A stretch of 36,292 nt of DNA from Marinomonas foliarum (GTDB lineage: Bacteria; Pseudomonadota; Gammaproteobacteria; Pseudomonadales; Marinomonadaceae), in assembly GCF_003337275.1 (NCBI RefSeq), contig NZ_QPJQ01000041.1, positions 1 to 36,292 of the forward strand, read 5' to 3'. Below are positions 17,796 to 26,170 of the stretch, in pieces (within the stretch, counting starts at the first letter, position 1; every line of letters starts with the position of its first letter). The notes beneath the pieces were generated by a model, which made no database searches, was not told the DNA's origin, and was given only the letters and a program-made list of their open reading frames with translations. The translations under genes were made by a program, and so were the position numbers.

Positions 17796-17807
17796 TCAAT
17801 AATAACG

Positions 17808-18269
17808 TCAAATTTGAGTGTGGTATTTGTGGTCTAAGGCATTGATTGCATTTACGTTACTCGCGGAACGACCATTCTCATCGAAAGATTCCTTCAGGAA
17901 TGCATCGGCAATAGATTTCGCTAACTCTTGGCCAATTACTCGAGCGCCCATGGTGATGATTTGGGCATTATTAGACAGTGCCGCACGTTCTGCAGAATAA
18001 GTATCGTGGGTCAATGCAGCTCGAATGCCCGGCACTTTACTGGCTGCGATGCATACACCAATACCGGTACCACAACATAGAATGGCACGATCATACTGGC
18101 CATCTAGCACAGTCCTCGCCACACGATCCGACATATTGGCATAAAAGTCGTCTGGACTCCCCGCTTCATCACGTGATAAATCCGTCACTTCAAAACGGTC
18201 TTTTAGGTGTTCAACAAGGGCTTGAGCCAATACTTCCCCTGCGCTATCACCAGCAATTGCAATTTTCAT
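17808..18269 (-). CDS. eryI: RpiB/LacAB-type isomerase, likely D-erythrose-4-phosphate isomerase
   Basis: The 153-residue protein is of the ribose-5-phosphate isomerase B family. The start at 18269 is chosen because AGGAG lies 8 bases before it and the protein then begins with the family's [11 protein letters not shown]. The active-site loop CCGTGIG (65-71, Cys66) and the following [12 protein letters not shown] and HDTYSAERA segments are intact. In Brucella, RpiB of the erythritol locus (EryI) converts a tetrulose phosphate to D-erythrose 4-phosphate, the final step of the pathway. The identical gene order here supports the same role. It is the last gene of the operon, 11 bp after eryH. A generic pentose-phosphate role is the alternative. 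Confidence 0.88.
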   Translation of the reverse strand: MKIAIAGDSAGEVLAQALVEHLKDRFEVTDLSRDEAGSPDDFYANMSDRVARTVLDGQYDRAILCCGTGIGVCIAASKVPGIRAALTHDTYSAERAALSNNAQIITMGARVIGQELAKSIADAFLKESFDENGRSASNVNAINALDHKYHTQI

Positions 18270-18280
18270 GGTGTGATCTC

Positions 18281-19066
18281 CTAGTTTGATTTCGCTCGAA
18301 CGACTGCTGCACACTTGCTTAAAATGTCTACATAACCTTCAACATTCCACGCGGAACGGCCAATAAATAGGCCATCAATGTGCTCACAGGCGATGAGCTC
18401 TTCACAATTTTGAGGATTCACTGAGCCACCGTATAAACAAGGCACCTTACGCCCCAATACACTGTGCGCCACGTCCAGAATTTCAGCTTGTCTCGCGTCG
18501 GCATACTCGGCAGAAGCCGGAACGCCGTTTTCACCGATGGCCCATACAGGCTCATAAGCAAATAAGATCGGTGCAGTTTTTTGAGTGTCAGTTAGATATT
18601 GCAGTGCACCACGCACTTCTTCTGCCAACACTTCAGCAGCATTGCCACTGTCTTTGTCTGCCAAAGTTTCGCCAATACAAATCAAAGGAACTAAACCATG
18701 ACGAACCGCCGCTTCAACCTTTCGACCCACCGTGTCATTGGTTTCGCCAAAGTGCTCACGTCGCTCCGAATGGCCAAGCTCGACAATATCAAGCTCGCAG
18801 TCCTTCAACATCAGTGGCGATACTTCACCTGTCCATGCCCCTTGATCAACCCAATGCATATTTTGAGCTCCTACTTTGACCGATGTACCTTTGAGGATCT
18901 TTTTCACCTCACGGACATTAGTAAAAGATGGAATTACAAATCGTTGAATGCTCTCCTCGGCTTGCCCATTCACTTCTTTAAGTGCTGCGGCAAAGGCTTG
19001 CGCCTCAGCTAAGGTTTTGTTCATTTTCCAACTTGTGCCTACCCAAAATTGCGCTGTCGTTGTCAT
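18281..19066 (-). CDS. eryH: Triose-phosphate-isomerase-like tetrulose-phosphate isomerase
   Basis: This 261-residue TIM-barrel protein has the catalytic set of triose-phosphate isomerase: Lys14 (GTSWKMN), His99 (ELGHSERR) and Glu172 ([10 protein letters not shown]), plus the phosphate-binding LYGGSVN. It lies in an erythritol-type operon rather than with glycolytic genes. Its Brucella counterpart (TpiA2, renamed EryH) isomerises tetrulose 4-phosphate, not triose phosphate. The ATG overlaps the eryR stop (ATGA). Ordinary TIM activity cannot be excluded from sequence alone. Confidence 0.88.
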   Translation of the reverse strand: MTTTAQFWVGTSWKMNKTLAEAQAFAAALKEVNGQAEESIQRFVIPSFTNVREVKKILKGTSVKVGAQNMHWVDQGAWTGEVSPLMLKDCELDIVELGHSERREHFGETNDTVGRKVEAAVRHGLVPLICIGETLADKDSGNAAEVLAEEVRGALQYLTDTQKTAPILFAYEPVWAIGENGVPASAEYADARQAEILDVAHSVLGRKVPCLYGGSVNPQNCEELIACEHIDGLFIGRSAWNVEGYVDILSKCAAVVRAKSN

Positions 19067-19839
19067 GTGGCTTCCGGTGATCTCGCTATCGTTAACTGAA
19101 TGCCGGCATTAGACAGATTCTCTTCTATAGCCGACTCTGGAACCTGGTCTGTGATGACCCAGTCAAAATCTTCGAGATCTGCCAAAACGTGTAATGCCAC
19201 GCGATCAAAGCGGGTATGATTCACTAGCAAACATTTTTTAACCGCCGCACTCAACATTGCTTTTTTCACCCGTACCACATCCGCATCCATATGGAACACT
19301 TGGGTTCCAGACACTGCTGGGCTAGACAAAAACGCAATGTCTGCACGCAAACTGATTAAGTTCTGTTCCGCTAAGACGCCGAAGTAGCCGTTATACTTGG
19401 CAGAGTACTCTCCACCCAGTGCAATCAAATCGATGCCGTTTTCGAACTTAAGAGCTTCCATAATGGCCGCATTGTTGGTGATAACGGTCAGAGGTTTTTT
19501 TGCTGGGAGCAACTTACCCAATACCGCCGCCATAGAGCCATCATTCACCATCACTGTCATGCCTGGCTCAACCAAAGTCAGAGCCTGCTCAGCCATATGC
19601 TCTTTACCTTGACCACCTTGACGTTCACGCAATCTGAAGTCACTTTCAAACTGCATGCCTGCTTCGATGGTCGCACCGCCACGGACTTTTCTAAGCAAGC
19701 CCGCTGCTTCCAGTTCGTCAAGATCACGATGAATAGTCATTTTAGATACATCAAAGCGCAGAGCTAATTCTTCTAAGTCCACTACACCGTTCTCTACTAA
19801 CAGATCGATAATTTGCTGTCTTCGTTCGTCTCGTTTCAT
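19063..19839 (-). CDS. eryR: DeoR-family sugar-phosphate-responsive regulator
   Basis: The 258-residue repressor has an N-terminal winged helix-turn-helix (about 6-57: RRQQIIDLLVENGVVDLEELA, SKMTIHRDLDELEAAGLLRKV) and a C-terminal DeoR sensor domain with the phospho-sugar-binding NDGSMAAVLGKLL-type segment. The start at 19839 is chosen because the family pattern begins MKRDERR; AAGG lies upstream. In Brucella a deoR gene sits at the same place ahead of eryH-eryI. It probably controls this operon, and the palindrome GATGTTAA-T-TTAACATC in its own promoter region is a likely binding site. The inducer is unknown. Confidence 0.88.
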   Translation of the reverse strand: MKRDERRQQIIDLLVENGVVDLEELALRFDVSKMTIHRDLDELEAAGLLRKVRGGATIEAGMQFESDFRLRERQGGQGKEHMAEQALTLVEPGMTVMVNDGSMAAVLGKLLPAKKPLTVITNNAAIMEALKFENGIDLIALGGEYSAKYNGYFGVLAEQNLISLRADIAFLSSPAVSGTQVFHMDADVVRVKKAMLSAAVKKCLLVNHTRFDRVALHVLADLEDFDWVITDQVPESAIEENLSNAGIQLTIARSPEAT

Positions 19840-19862
19840 AACAACTCGCCTTGATAGCAAAT

Positions 19863-19968
19863 CTCTTGAGTATGTTATAAACCTTAATATCACATTTTAA
19901 AAGTTATTTTTAACATTTTTTATTTTATTTTGTGATTTTTGATGTTAATTTAACATCGTACTCAAGAG
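19863..19968 (-). promoter_or_regulatory. eryR promoter/operator region
   Basis: Upstream of eryR lies a very AT-rich stretch with a perfect palindrome, GATGTTAA-T-TTAACATC (19941-19957), and a smaller GTTA-TTTT-TAAC repeat nearer the gene. The whole stretch is enclosed by a perfect 10-bp inverted repeat (CTCTTGAGTA at 19863-19872, TACTCAAGAG at 19959-19968). DeoR-type repressors bind such dyads, so autoregulation is likely. The -10/-35 boxes are not clear enough to place. Confidence 0.5.
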
Positions 19969-20092
19969 AAATGCGGGGTTAATCACATAATTGTGAGGAA
20001 ATGACACTTTAATGCCGTTTCAATAGGCAAAAGAATATCATCTTAGGAGGTATTTGGGAGCTGAATTGACGGAATTTATAGGTTTTGATGGG

Positions 20093-20158
20093 GCCTTTTG
20101 AGATATCTTCTGCTGATCTTCGATCACCCTGAGGCTAAGATATCTCACTTAGAAAGGC
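20093..20158 (+). other. Extended stem-loop, possible structured RNA
   Basis: Nested complementary segments: GCCTTT (20093-20098) with AAAGGC (20153-20158), GAGATATCTT (20100-20109) with AAGATATCTC (20137-20146), and an apical TGATC-TTC-GATCA. All pair perfectly within their arms. No gene explains it. It lies upstream of a plus-strand terminator-like hairpin. It could be a small RNA, a repeat-derived element or a set of DNA-binding sites. Confidence 0.45.
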
Positions 20159-20245
20159 AAAAAAGTGATTTTTATGTTATTTATAACAAAGTAACATTTA
20201 AAACATTCCATCATGTAATTTCATTGAGTATCTTCCTCGACCTTA

Positions 20246-20285
20246 ATCCCGCGGTATCCTTAAAGGTACTGCGGGATATTTTTAT
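20246..20285 (+). terminator. Plus-strand terminator with no gene before it
   Basis: ATCCCGCGGTA (from 20246) pairs with TACTGCGGGAT (ending 20277) as an 11-bp stem with one G-T pair, followed on the plus strand by ATTTTTAT. The minus strand has no T-run after the stem, so it reads as a plus-strand terminator. Confidence 0.55.
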
Positions 20286-20301
20286 CCTTGATTGCAGGAA
20301 T

Positions 20302-20329
20302 AAAAAAGCAGAACTCAAAGGTTCTGCTT
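20302..20329 (-). terminator. Terminator of the eryABCD operon
   Basis: AAGCAGAAC (20306-20314) and GTTCTGCTT (20321-20329) form a 9-bp stem with a 6-base loop, followed on the minus strand by TTTTTTA. It lies 27 bp after the eryD stop. Confidence 0.88.
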
Positions 20330-20356
20330 GATTAAGACCAAGGAAGACTGCAGCGT

Positions 20357-21313
20357 TCAAAGAGTGGCTAAAATAGCACGGGCGGTGACTTCGTCGGTAA
20401 TCAAACCAGTTAACAGTTTACCATTCAAAACTGCGCGTATAGCTTCAACCTTTTCTTCGCCACCGGCGATGGCAATGATTTCACCTCTCTTCCCCTCTAA
20501 AGACACAGACAACATACGAGCGCTAAGAGACGTATTAATTATCTCACCCTTCTCATCAAAAAAATGCCCCATGGCCTCGCCTACAGCTCCCGCCCTAGCA
20601 ATCTCAATAATTTCTTCCGGCTTAATAGGCCCAGACGCCACCAGCTGGGCTGTTTGCGCTACGGTACCGATACCGATGAACTTAAGATCAGCATTATTAG
20701 CCATGGTGAACACCTCTTTCACTCCTTTCTGTGCCAACAGCACAGTACGATCTTCCACTGAATTAGCCAATAAAGGGACCGGCATAGTGTAAGAAGGAGC
20801 CCCGGTTTTAGCCGCAATCCAATGCAAAACGTCATCCCTATTAATAGAGTAATCCCGAGTTAAGCCACCTAACAGAGAAACAAACTTTACGTTTGAAGTA
20901 TCGAGGCGCGGTAACTGATGCACCACAGCCGCCAAGGCTCGACCAAGTGCCAAGCCAATGGTGATGTCTGATTTAGAAGTAAGAAGGTTCTTAAGGTAGG
21001 TCGAGCCTGCTTGACCAAGGGTTTTCAGAGGGATTCCCTCTTCACCCAGATCTGGCGCAACGATGCATTGCTTTAAGCCAAACCTAGCGATCAGCAGCTC
21101 TTCCAGCTTCACGCATTCTGTTATCTTTCCATCGATAGAAACTTTCACCGCACCTTCGGCAACGGCTTTAGAAATGAGACGATGAGTCTTTACTGATGTG
21201 AGCCCAAGGCGCTTAGCTACAGCAGCTTGAGTAAGCCCCCCCACGTAATGCAACCAAGCAGCCCGTATCGCCAACGAATCATCGAAATCCACAAGACCCT
21301 TCTTCGTATCCAA
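20357..21313 (-). CDS. eryD: SorC/DeoR-type transcriptional regulator EryD
   Basis: The 318-residue regulator has an N-terminal helix-turn-helix (LTQAAVAKRLGLTSVKTHRLI, about 28-49) and a large sugar-binding domain of the SorC family (for example GLALGRALAAVVHQLP and FIGIGTVAQTAQLVASG). EryD represses the erythritol operon in Brucella and is released by erythritol; the position as fourth gene of eryABCD is the same. The start is a TTG with GGAG 7 bases upstream; a GTG seven codons later is the alternative. A 105-bp gap without a clear hairpin separates it from eryC. Confidence 0.88.
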   Translation of the reverse strand: MDTKKGLVDFDDSLAIRAAWLHYVGGLTQAAVAKRLGLTSVKTHRLISKAVAEGAVKVSIDGKITECVKLEELLIARFGLKQCIVAPDLGEEGIPLKTLGQAGSTYLKNLLTSKSDITIGLALGRALAAVVHQLPRLDTSNVKFVSLLGGLTRDYSINRDDVLHWIAAKTGAPSYTMPVPLLANSVEDRTVLLAQKGVKEVFTMANNADLKFIGIGTVAQTAQLVASGPIKPEEIIEIARAGAVGEAMGHFFDEKGEIINTSLSARMLSVSLEGKRGEIIAIAGGEEKVEAIRAVLNGKLLTGLITDEVTARAILATL

Positions 21314-21418
21314 ACTTCTACTCCGATATCAAATTTAATGCCACCCGCTCCAATGCGAAACGAACTTTACACCAATAACCACAAAACTTCGACATAGTGC
21401 AACCCGTATAACATAGGC

Positions 21419-22351
21419 TCAAATATTTAAATCCTGAACTCCACTATCAATATGCGGCGCCCAGAATGACACACTTTCTGCGATTTGCTCCACCACCTGA
21501 CGATCCGTGGGCTCACGCTCTTTAAAACTCAATTCAAGGCAAATTTGATTATCCTTAGCACCACCTTTTGCTAGGGTTCCCAATAAAGGCTCCGGTTGAA
21601 TTCGACCATTAAGGTTGTACTCTTTAATAAACGGACGGTGTCCTCCCTTATCCATCAAGCTTTGTTTTATGTGGATAATCGGTGACACCTTAGGCACAAC
21701 TTCTGCCCAAGCGTAAGGATCGAAATCAGCAGGGTTTTGGGACATCACATCACCGTGGTCGATGTCCGCCATCATCCACATAGGCACTGCCATATTTGCG
21801 TCGGTTAGTCGTTGTTGCAGGCTCATTGCAGAAGCAATGGTATCACCGAACTCACGCCCAACACTCATTGGTTCCCAGTAAACATATTTTAAACCCGCTT
21901 GCTTGGCATGTTCTGCCACTTCCGCCCAGCAATCGATGGCAATTTGCGTTAGTGCTTCACGGCGCTTGGGATCGTCAAAATCCTTTTGGGTCATGATAGC
22001 GAACTGGGTTCCAACGGCTTCCCCACCAAGGTCAGCAGTAATGTCAGCAAAGATCTTAAACCACTCCACGTAGTAACGACGCACCTCTGCATCAGGGTGA
22101 CCAAAGTGATTTAAGCGCCCATAAGGCCCAGTCATTCCAGAAGTAATTCGTACACCTGTTTGTGTCAGAGCGGATTTCATTTCTCGTGTCAGTCGACGAA
22201 TCAAGGACGCTGGCCAACTGGGGTTAATAAACTCATGGGTCAGCTGCACATCACGAATCTTGATGTCGTGTGCAATAGTCTCAATTAAGTGCTTTGGCTC
22301 AGCAAAGCGGTTAACTAAAGGGTTGGTATTTAATCCTAATGTTAATGCCAT
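21419..22351 (-). CDS. eryC: Tetrulose-phosphate isomerase/racemase, TIM-barrel
   Basis: The 310-residue protein belongs to the sugar-phosphate isomerase/epimerase (xylose-isomerase-like TIM-barrel) superfamily. The start at 22351 has a near-perfect AAGGAGG 5 bases upstream, so an earlier start in the eryB overlap is rejected. Likely metal-ligand positions are visible in YVEWFKIFADITADLGGEAVG, YWEPMSVGREFG, MADIDHGDV and HIKQS. In Brucella, EryC is the tetrulose-4-phosphate racemase of the erythritol pathway. It is the third gene of eryABCD, 10 bp after eryB. Confidence 0.88.
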   Translation of the reverse strand: MALTLGLNTNPLVNRFAEPKHLIETIAHDIKIRDVQLTHEFINPSWPASLIRRLTREMKSALTQTGVRITSGMTGPYGRLNHFGHPDAEVRRYYVEWFKIFADITADLGGEAVGTQFAIMTQKDFDDPKRREALTQIAIDCWAEVAEHAKQAGLKYVYWEPMSVGREFGDTIASAMSLQQRLTDANMAVPMWMMADIDHGDVMSQNPADFDPYAWAEVVPKVSPIIHIKQSLMDKGGHRPFIKEYNLNGRIQPEPLLGTLAKGGAKDNQICLELSFKEREPTDRQVVEQIAESVSFWAPHIDSGVQDLNI

Positions 22352-22361
22352 GATGCCCTCC

Positions 22362-23894
22362 TTACGAAATTTTACGATCAGAGTTATGTTCGATAAATTG
22401 AGATTCAAACCACTGGCCGAAGGTCGCTTTCTGCTCGTCTGATAGGTGCAAGCCCTCTTTAGTACGACGCTCTAGAACGTCTTCCGCTGTCATTGCCCAT
22501 TCGTACTCCACTAGGTAGCGCACTTCCGCTTCGTATAGGTTGCCACCAAAATGCTGGCCCAAACCTTCAATGGACACCACACCCGCGACAATCTGCTTAA
22601 TAATGGAACCATAATGACGACCATAATGGACAAGTAGCGCCCGTGGCATCCATGGATAGTCCTCTTTACAAGCCTGCATGTAGGACTGAAAGTCCGCATT
22701 CGGAATATCCCCACCCGGAAGCACCACCTCGCTAGTCCAGTTATTACCCATTTCAGGGAAATATTTTTCGATTTTTTGGATCGCATGTTCCGACAGTTTT
22801 CGAAAAGTAGTCAGCTTGCCACCAAACACGTTCAACAAAGGAACTCCTTGGGTTTCATCCAGATCAAACACATAATCTCGAGTTACTGCAGACGGATTCC
22901 CTTGACCATCATCAAACAGAGGTCGTACCCCAGAGAAGGTGGTGATTACATCTTGACGACGCAAGGTTTCTTTAAAGTAACGATTCACGGCAGCCAACAA
23001 GTACTCAATTTCGCTCTCATCTGCTTTGACATCTTCCACTTTGCCGTCATAAGGGATATCAGTCGTACCAATCAAAGCCTTGTCATCTTCGTATGGATTA
23101 ATGAAAATCACGCGCTTGTCGTAGTTTTGCACTAAATAAGCCTGCTGCCCTTGCCAGAATTTCGGCACGATAATGTGGGAGCCTTTGACCAGCTGAATAT
23201 TACGAGAACTTTTTGATGTAGCCACGTCATCAACGATCCGGCGCACCCATGGTCCCGCTGCGTTCACCAATAGCTTGGCTTTAAAGGTACGTACTTCCTT
23301 GGTCATCGCGTTTTCAGTAGTAATTTCCCAATACCCATCGGCATGACGCGTTGCTGCCACACAACGGGTGCGTGTCAGAACTTCTGCCCCCTTCTGTGCC
23401 GCAGCTAACGCATTCAAAACCACTAGACGAGAATCATCTACCCAACAGTCCGAGTATTCAAACCCTTTGGTGTATTGGTCTTTAATCGGTGCACCTTCTG
23501 GATCACGGTGAAGATTTAAGGTACGAGTGCCAGGCAAACGTTTGCGACCTCCCAAGTGGTCATAAAGAAACAATCCTAGACGCACTAACCAAGCTGGGCG
23601 ATCCTCTTTACTGTGAGGCAACACAAAGCGCATGGGCCAGATAATATGACTGGCTGAATTCAACAGGACCTCACGCTCAATTAAGGCTTCGCGAACCAAA
23701 CGAAACTCGTAGTATTCTAGATAGCGCAACCCACCATGTACCAGTTTACCTGAGCGGGAAGATGTCCCTTGTGCCAAGTCGTCTTTTTCACATAAGACCA
23801 CAGATAATCCGCGACCAGCCGCATCCCTTGCGATACCCGCACCATTGATACCGCCACCGATTACAAACAGATCTAACATTTGTTCATTACTCAT
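22362..23894 (-). CDS. eryB: FAD-dependent erythritol-phosphate dehydrogenase, GlpD family
   Basis: The 510-residue flavoprotein is similar to aerobic glycerol-3-phosphate dehydrogenase. The start at 23894 has AAGGGG 6 bases upstream and is followed by the FAD-binding GGGINGAGIARDAAGRGL (from 13). Further GlpD-family features are SRSGKLVHGGLRYLE, VNAAGPWV, VKGSHIIVPK, GTTDIPYDG and VFGGKLTTFRKL. EryB oxidises erythritol phosphate to a tetrulose phosphate and passes electrons to the respiratory chain. The kinase and isomerase neighbours argue for this rather than glycerol 3-phosphate. A 61-bp gap separates it from eryA. Confidence 0.92.
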   Translation of the reverse strand: MSNEQMLDLFVIGGGINGAGIARDAAGRGLSVVLCEKDDLAQGTSSRSGKLVHGGLRYLEYYEFRLVREALIEREVLLNSASHIIWPMRFVLPHSKEDRPAWLVRLGLFLYDHLGGRKRLPGTRTLNLHRDPEGAPIKDQYTKGFEYSDCWVDDSRLVVLNALAAAQKGAEVLTRTRCVAATRHADGYWEITTENAMTKEVRTFKAKLLVNAAGPWVRRIVDDVATSKSSRNIQLVKGSHIIVPKFWQGQQAYLVQNYDKRVIFINPYEDDKALIGTTDIPYDGKVEDVKADESEIEYLLAAVNRYFKETLRRQDVITTFSGVRPLFDDGQGNPSAVTRDYVFDLDETQGVPLLNVFGGKLTTFRKLSEHAIQKIEKYFPEMGNNWTSEVVLPGGDIPNADFQSYMQACKEDYPWMPRALLVHYGRHYGSIIKQIVAGVVSIEGLGQHFGGNLYEAEVRYLVEYEWAMTAEDVLERRTKEGLHLSDEQKATFGQWFESQFIEHNSDRKIS

Positions 23895-23955
23895 ACCGAA
23901 CCCCTTAATTAATCGCCGCAGATCGCACTTGCAATCTGTCTGTGCATTCTGTTGA

Positions 23956-25509
23956 TTACATAGTTTTGATGTGTTCCATGGTGGCCCAAGTAGACGGGAA
24001 CGACTGACGCTGATCATAAAACGCCTCAAATAAGCGTTCGTATTTGGCCGCCAATGCTTGGTCAGGGACTTCCCCGTCACCCAGCAACGGCACCACCCAC
24101 TCTTTTATGCAATCATCCATGGTTGGATATAAACCGATGGCCACCGCAGCCATCATGGCAGCCCCCGCAGCCCCTGCTTCTTCTCTGGCAGAAACGCGTA
24201 CCTTGGCATTAACTGATGCCCCAAGAATCTGGCGTAAGGTTGGAGAGCGTACAGCGCCACCACTTAATCGTAATTCTGTCGCCGTACCGCCCATCGCTTC
24301 GTAGCAATCACGCATTGCCATGCCTAGGCCTTCAACTACAGCGCGTACTAGATCTGGAAAACGATGACGATAAGTTAAACCAGTAAAGCCGGCTCGAGCT
24401 TGCCCATTAACAAAGGGGCCACGCTCTCCAGCATCAGAAATGTATGGGTGATACAAGAGTTGTCCGGCTTCAGCCTGCTTTAACCAACGCTCCACCCTAT
24501 CCACCAAGCTATAACTGGTACACTCGCAGTCAAAATCTTTCAACAAGTCCGCAGCCACATTTAATAGCCAATCTAGATTCAACGCCGACGCCATATTGGT
24601 TTGTACCTGGGTCACGCGACCGTCCACTGGCAAGGTAATCACATAACCTGTACCAGCTTGGTTTAGATAAACATCTTTATCCGCCACAGAGCGCATATGA
24701 ACTCCGGTTGAGCCAATCACGGAACAAGCTACATTATCCTCTCCGGTATGAACGCCAGCCCCAAGGGCCGTCATAACCATGTCTACATAAGCTAAGGACA
24801 CCGGGATACCTGCCTGCAATCCAGCCAGTTCAGCAGCCTCTAACGTCAATGGAAAGGTTTGTTTGGAGCCATCTATGATGGAGGGCAATAGAGTGCGGTA
24901 TTGGCTAAGACCGAGACTTTCGATTACAGACTCGCTGTATTCACGGGTTCGAAAGTCACCAAAGGTAAAAGAGGCTTCTGAAGGGTCTGTTGCCCGTTGA
25001 CCAGTTAAATTGAAGAATAACCAGTCTTTACAATGAAACGCTGTGCTAGCCTGCTGCAGTAATTCTGGGTAATGCTTGGCCATGTGGGCCATTTGCACCC
25101 CTTGCTGACAGGTGTTCAAACCTGTTCCGGTTTGCTCAAATCGTTGACGTTCGGTAGCTACTTTATTAAGAAAATCGACTGTACTTGATGCTCGACCATC
25201 CAACCAAAGCCACGCATCACCCACAGGTTGACCGGCCTCATCGATTAACCAAGTACCGTCTCCTTGACCTGTCACCGACAGAGCAATCACACGCTCCTTA
25301 AAACGCTCAATTTTTTCACTAAGCCCTTTTATAGCTCTAACGCAGTCTGACCAAGTTTGAGATAAAGATTGTGTAGCCGAGCCATCTAGACCCGTTTGAT
25401 AGGAGTTGCGCACTGACGCAGTAGCAACTTGCTCACCACCGATTGTAAAGGCAACTGCTTTTACAACAGATGTACCTGCATCGATACCTATGATCAATTG
25501 TGAGTTCAC
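23956..25509 (-). CDS. eryA: Erythritol kinase, FGGY family
   Basis: This 517-residue carbohydrate kinase is first in the minus-strand operon. It has the FGGY N-terminal ATP-binding motif (IGIDAGTSVVKAVAF), a substrate-facing DAWLWLDGRAS, and the C-terminal GLTYRHRFPDLVRAVVEGLGM and LRLSGGAVRSPTLRQILG segments. The start is GTG with AAGGAGG 7 bases upstream. Phosphorylation of a tetritol by EryA is the committed step in Brucella and rhizobia. The full set of neighbours supports erythritol as substrate, but related loci for threitol or other polyols exist, so the exact sugar alcohol is inferred. Confidence 0.9.
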   Translation of the reverse strand: MNSQLIIGIDAGTSVVKAVAFTIGGEQVATASVRNSYQTGLDGSATQSLSQTWSDCVRAIKGLSEKIERFKERVIALSVTGQGDGTWLIDEAGQPVGDAWLWLDGRASSTVDFLNKVATERQRFEQTGTGLNTCQQGVQMAHMAKHYPELLQQASTAFHCKDWLFFNLTGQRATDPSEASFTFGDFRTREYSESVIESLGLSQYRTLLPSIIDGSKQTFPLTLEAAELAGLQAGIPVSLAYVDMVMTALGAGVHTGEDNVACSVIGSTGVHMRSVADKDVYLNQAGTGYVITLPVDGRVTQVQTNMASALNLDWLLNVAADLLKDFDCECTSYSLVDRVERWLKQAEAGQLLYHPYISDAGERGPFVNGQARAGFTGLTYRHRFPDLVRAVVEGLGMAMRDCYEAMGGTATELRLSGGAVRSPTLRQILGASVNAKVRVSAREEAGAAGAAMMAAVAIGLYPTMDDCIKEWVVPLLGDGEVPDQALAAKYERLFEAFYDQRQSFPSTWATMEHIKTM

Positions 25510-25893
25510 TTATTACCCTCCTTGTTATAGAGGCAAGTGAAGCGGGACAACTTTATTATTAGAAGCATGATTGATACCCGTTTCTTGTGACAGCGAATAA
25601 AACCTCGCCGTGAAATATTTTTCTTATTGTGATAATAATTTCCTAATTTTAAACATCTGTCAACTCCATAACTACCTATTTCACATACAGAAAGAATATC
25701 AATTAATAAACATAAGCACTTTAAAAGCCAACACTGAAATTATAATTTCAATAAATTAAGTTAAATTAAAACAAAAGCTTAATCTAAATCTAAGTTTGTA
25801 AAATATGTTTATTTAGGTCTTATTATCATCACGTAATATTCCATCTAGTATCATTGAAAAAATAACACTTCTAGATATTTTTTATATATTGTG

Positions 25894-25911
25894 CAATAAA
25901 TTTCATTGACA
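25894..25911 (+). promoter_or_regulatory. Candidate operator and -35 box for the importer operon
   Basis: CAATAAATTTCATTG is a 15-bp near-palindrome (all but one symmetric pair match) and its right arm runs into TTGACA (25906-25911). No ideal -10 follows at 17 bases (CATTGT) or 18 (ATTGTA), so the promoter would need activation or lies elsewhere. EryD or EryR are the obvious candidate binders; this is inference. Confidence 0.35.
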
Positions 25912-25954
25912 GTGATTTATTTTTATCCCATTGTAAGTACAAAGATCACACAGA

Positions 25955-26026
25955 CCTCTAAAAATAAATTGATGATCTTGGCTCGATCAAAGACTTATGT
26001 GCCCTACATACACGAGTTTTTAGAGG
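25955..26026 (+). other. Possible structured 5' leader of the importer operon
   Basis: CCTCTAAAAA (25955-25964) and TTTTTAGAGG (26017-26026) are perfectly complementary. Between them lie two further hairpins: TGATC-TTGGCTC-GATCA (25973-25989) and TATGT-GCCCT-ACATA (25997-26010 region). The layout is that of a three-way junction between the likely promoter and the first gene. It does not match a riboswitch class I can name. Confidence 0.45.
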
Positions 26027-26050
26027 CAAAACAGCCGGAGTAAAATAAAA

Positions 26051-26170
26051 ATGATAAACACCACTGTGCAACCCAGCTATCGTCCAGCGCTACTGCGCTT
26101 GACGCATGTTGAATCGACTCAAATGCTTACCCTAATTGGTGGAGGTTGCGATGCAAACTCAACTTTCTAA
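26051..26170 (+). CDS. Possible 39-residue upstream open frame overlapping the DUF2291 gene
   Basis: An ATG at 26051, with GGAG 11 bases upstream, opens a 39-codon frame (beginning MINTTVQPSYRPALL). It ends inside the first codons of the DUF2291 gene, reading a different frame over its ribosome binding site. It may be a leader peptide that couples translation, or a chance frame. No similarity is recognised. Confidence 0.25.
   Translation: MINTTVQPSYRPALLRLTHVESTQMLTLIGGGCDANSTF

Larger units (their letters stand above)
19840..20356. other. Long intergenic region between eryR and eryD
   Basis: This 517-bp region contains the eryR promoter/operator (19863-19968), a strong intergenic stem-loop (20093-20158), a plus-strand terminator-like hairpin (20246-20285) and the eryD terminator (20302-20329). 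A 77-codon plus-strand open frame starting near 20098 has no ATG at its start and no recognisable features and is not called. The plus-strand terminator has no annotated gene before it. Confidence 0.6.
25510..26150. other. Divergent control region between eryA and the importer operon
   Basis: This 641-bp, strongly AT-rich region serves both operons. It holds a near-palindrome CAATAAATTTCATTG (25894-25908) overlapping a TTGACA box, a nested inverted-repeat leader (25955-26026) and a short open frame (26051-26170). The 380 bases nearest eryA contain no gene and no site I can name, although TGTGATAATAATTTCC near 25629 resembles half a CRP site. Confidence 0.55.

Noticed and set aside
19982..19996. 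TCACATAATTGTGA as a CRP site
   Set aside because: The half-sites are in the reverse arrangement (TCACA...TGTGA) with a 4-base gap, unlike TGTGA-N6-TCACA.
20098..20331. 77-codon plus-strand open frame between eryR and eryD
   Set aside because: It lacks an ATG and ribosome binding site and crosses a stem-loop and two terminator hairpins; a structured non-coding region explains it better.
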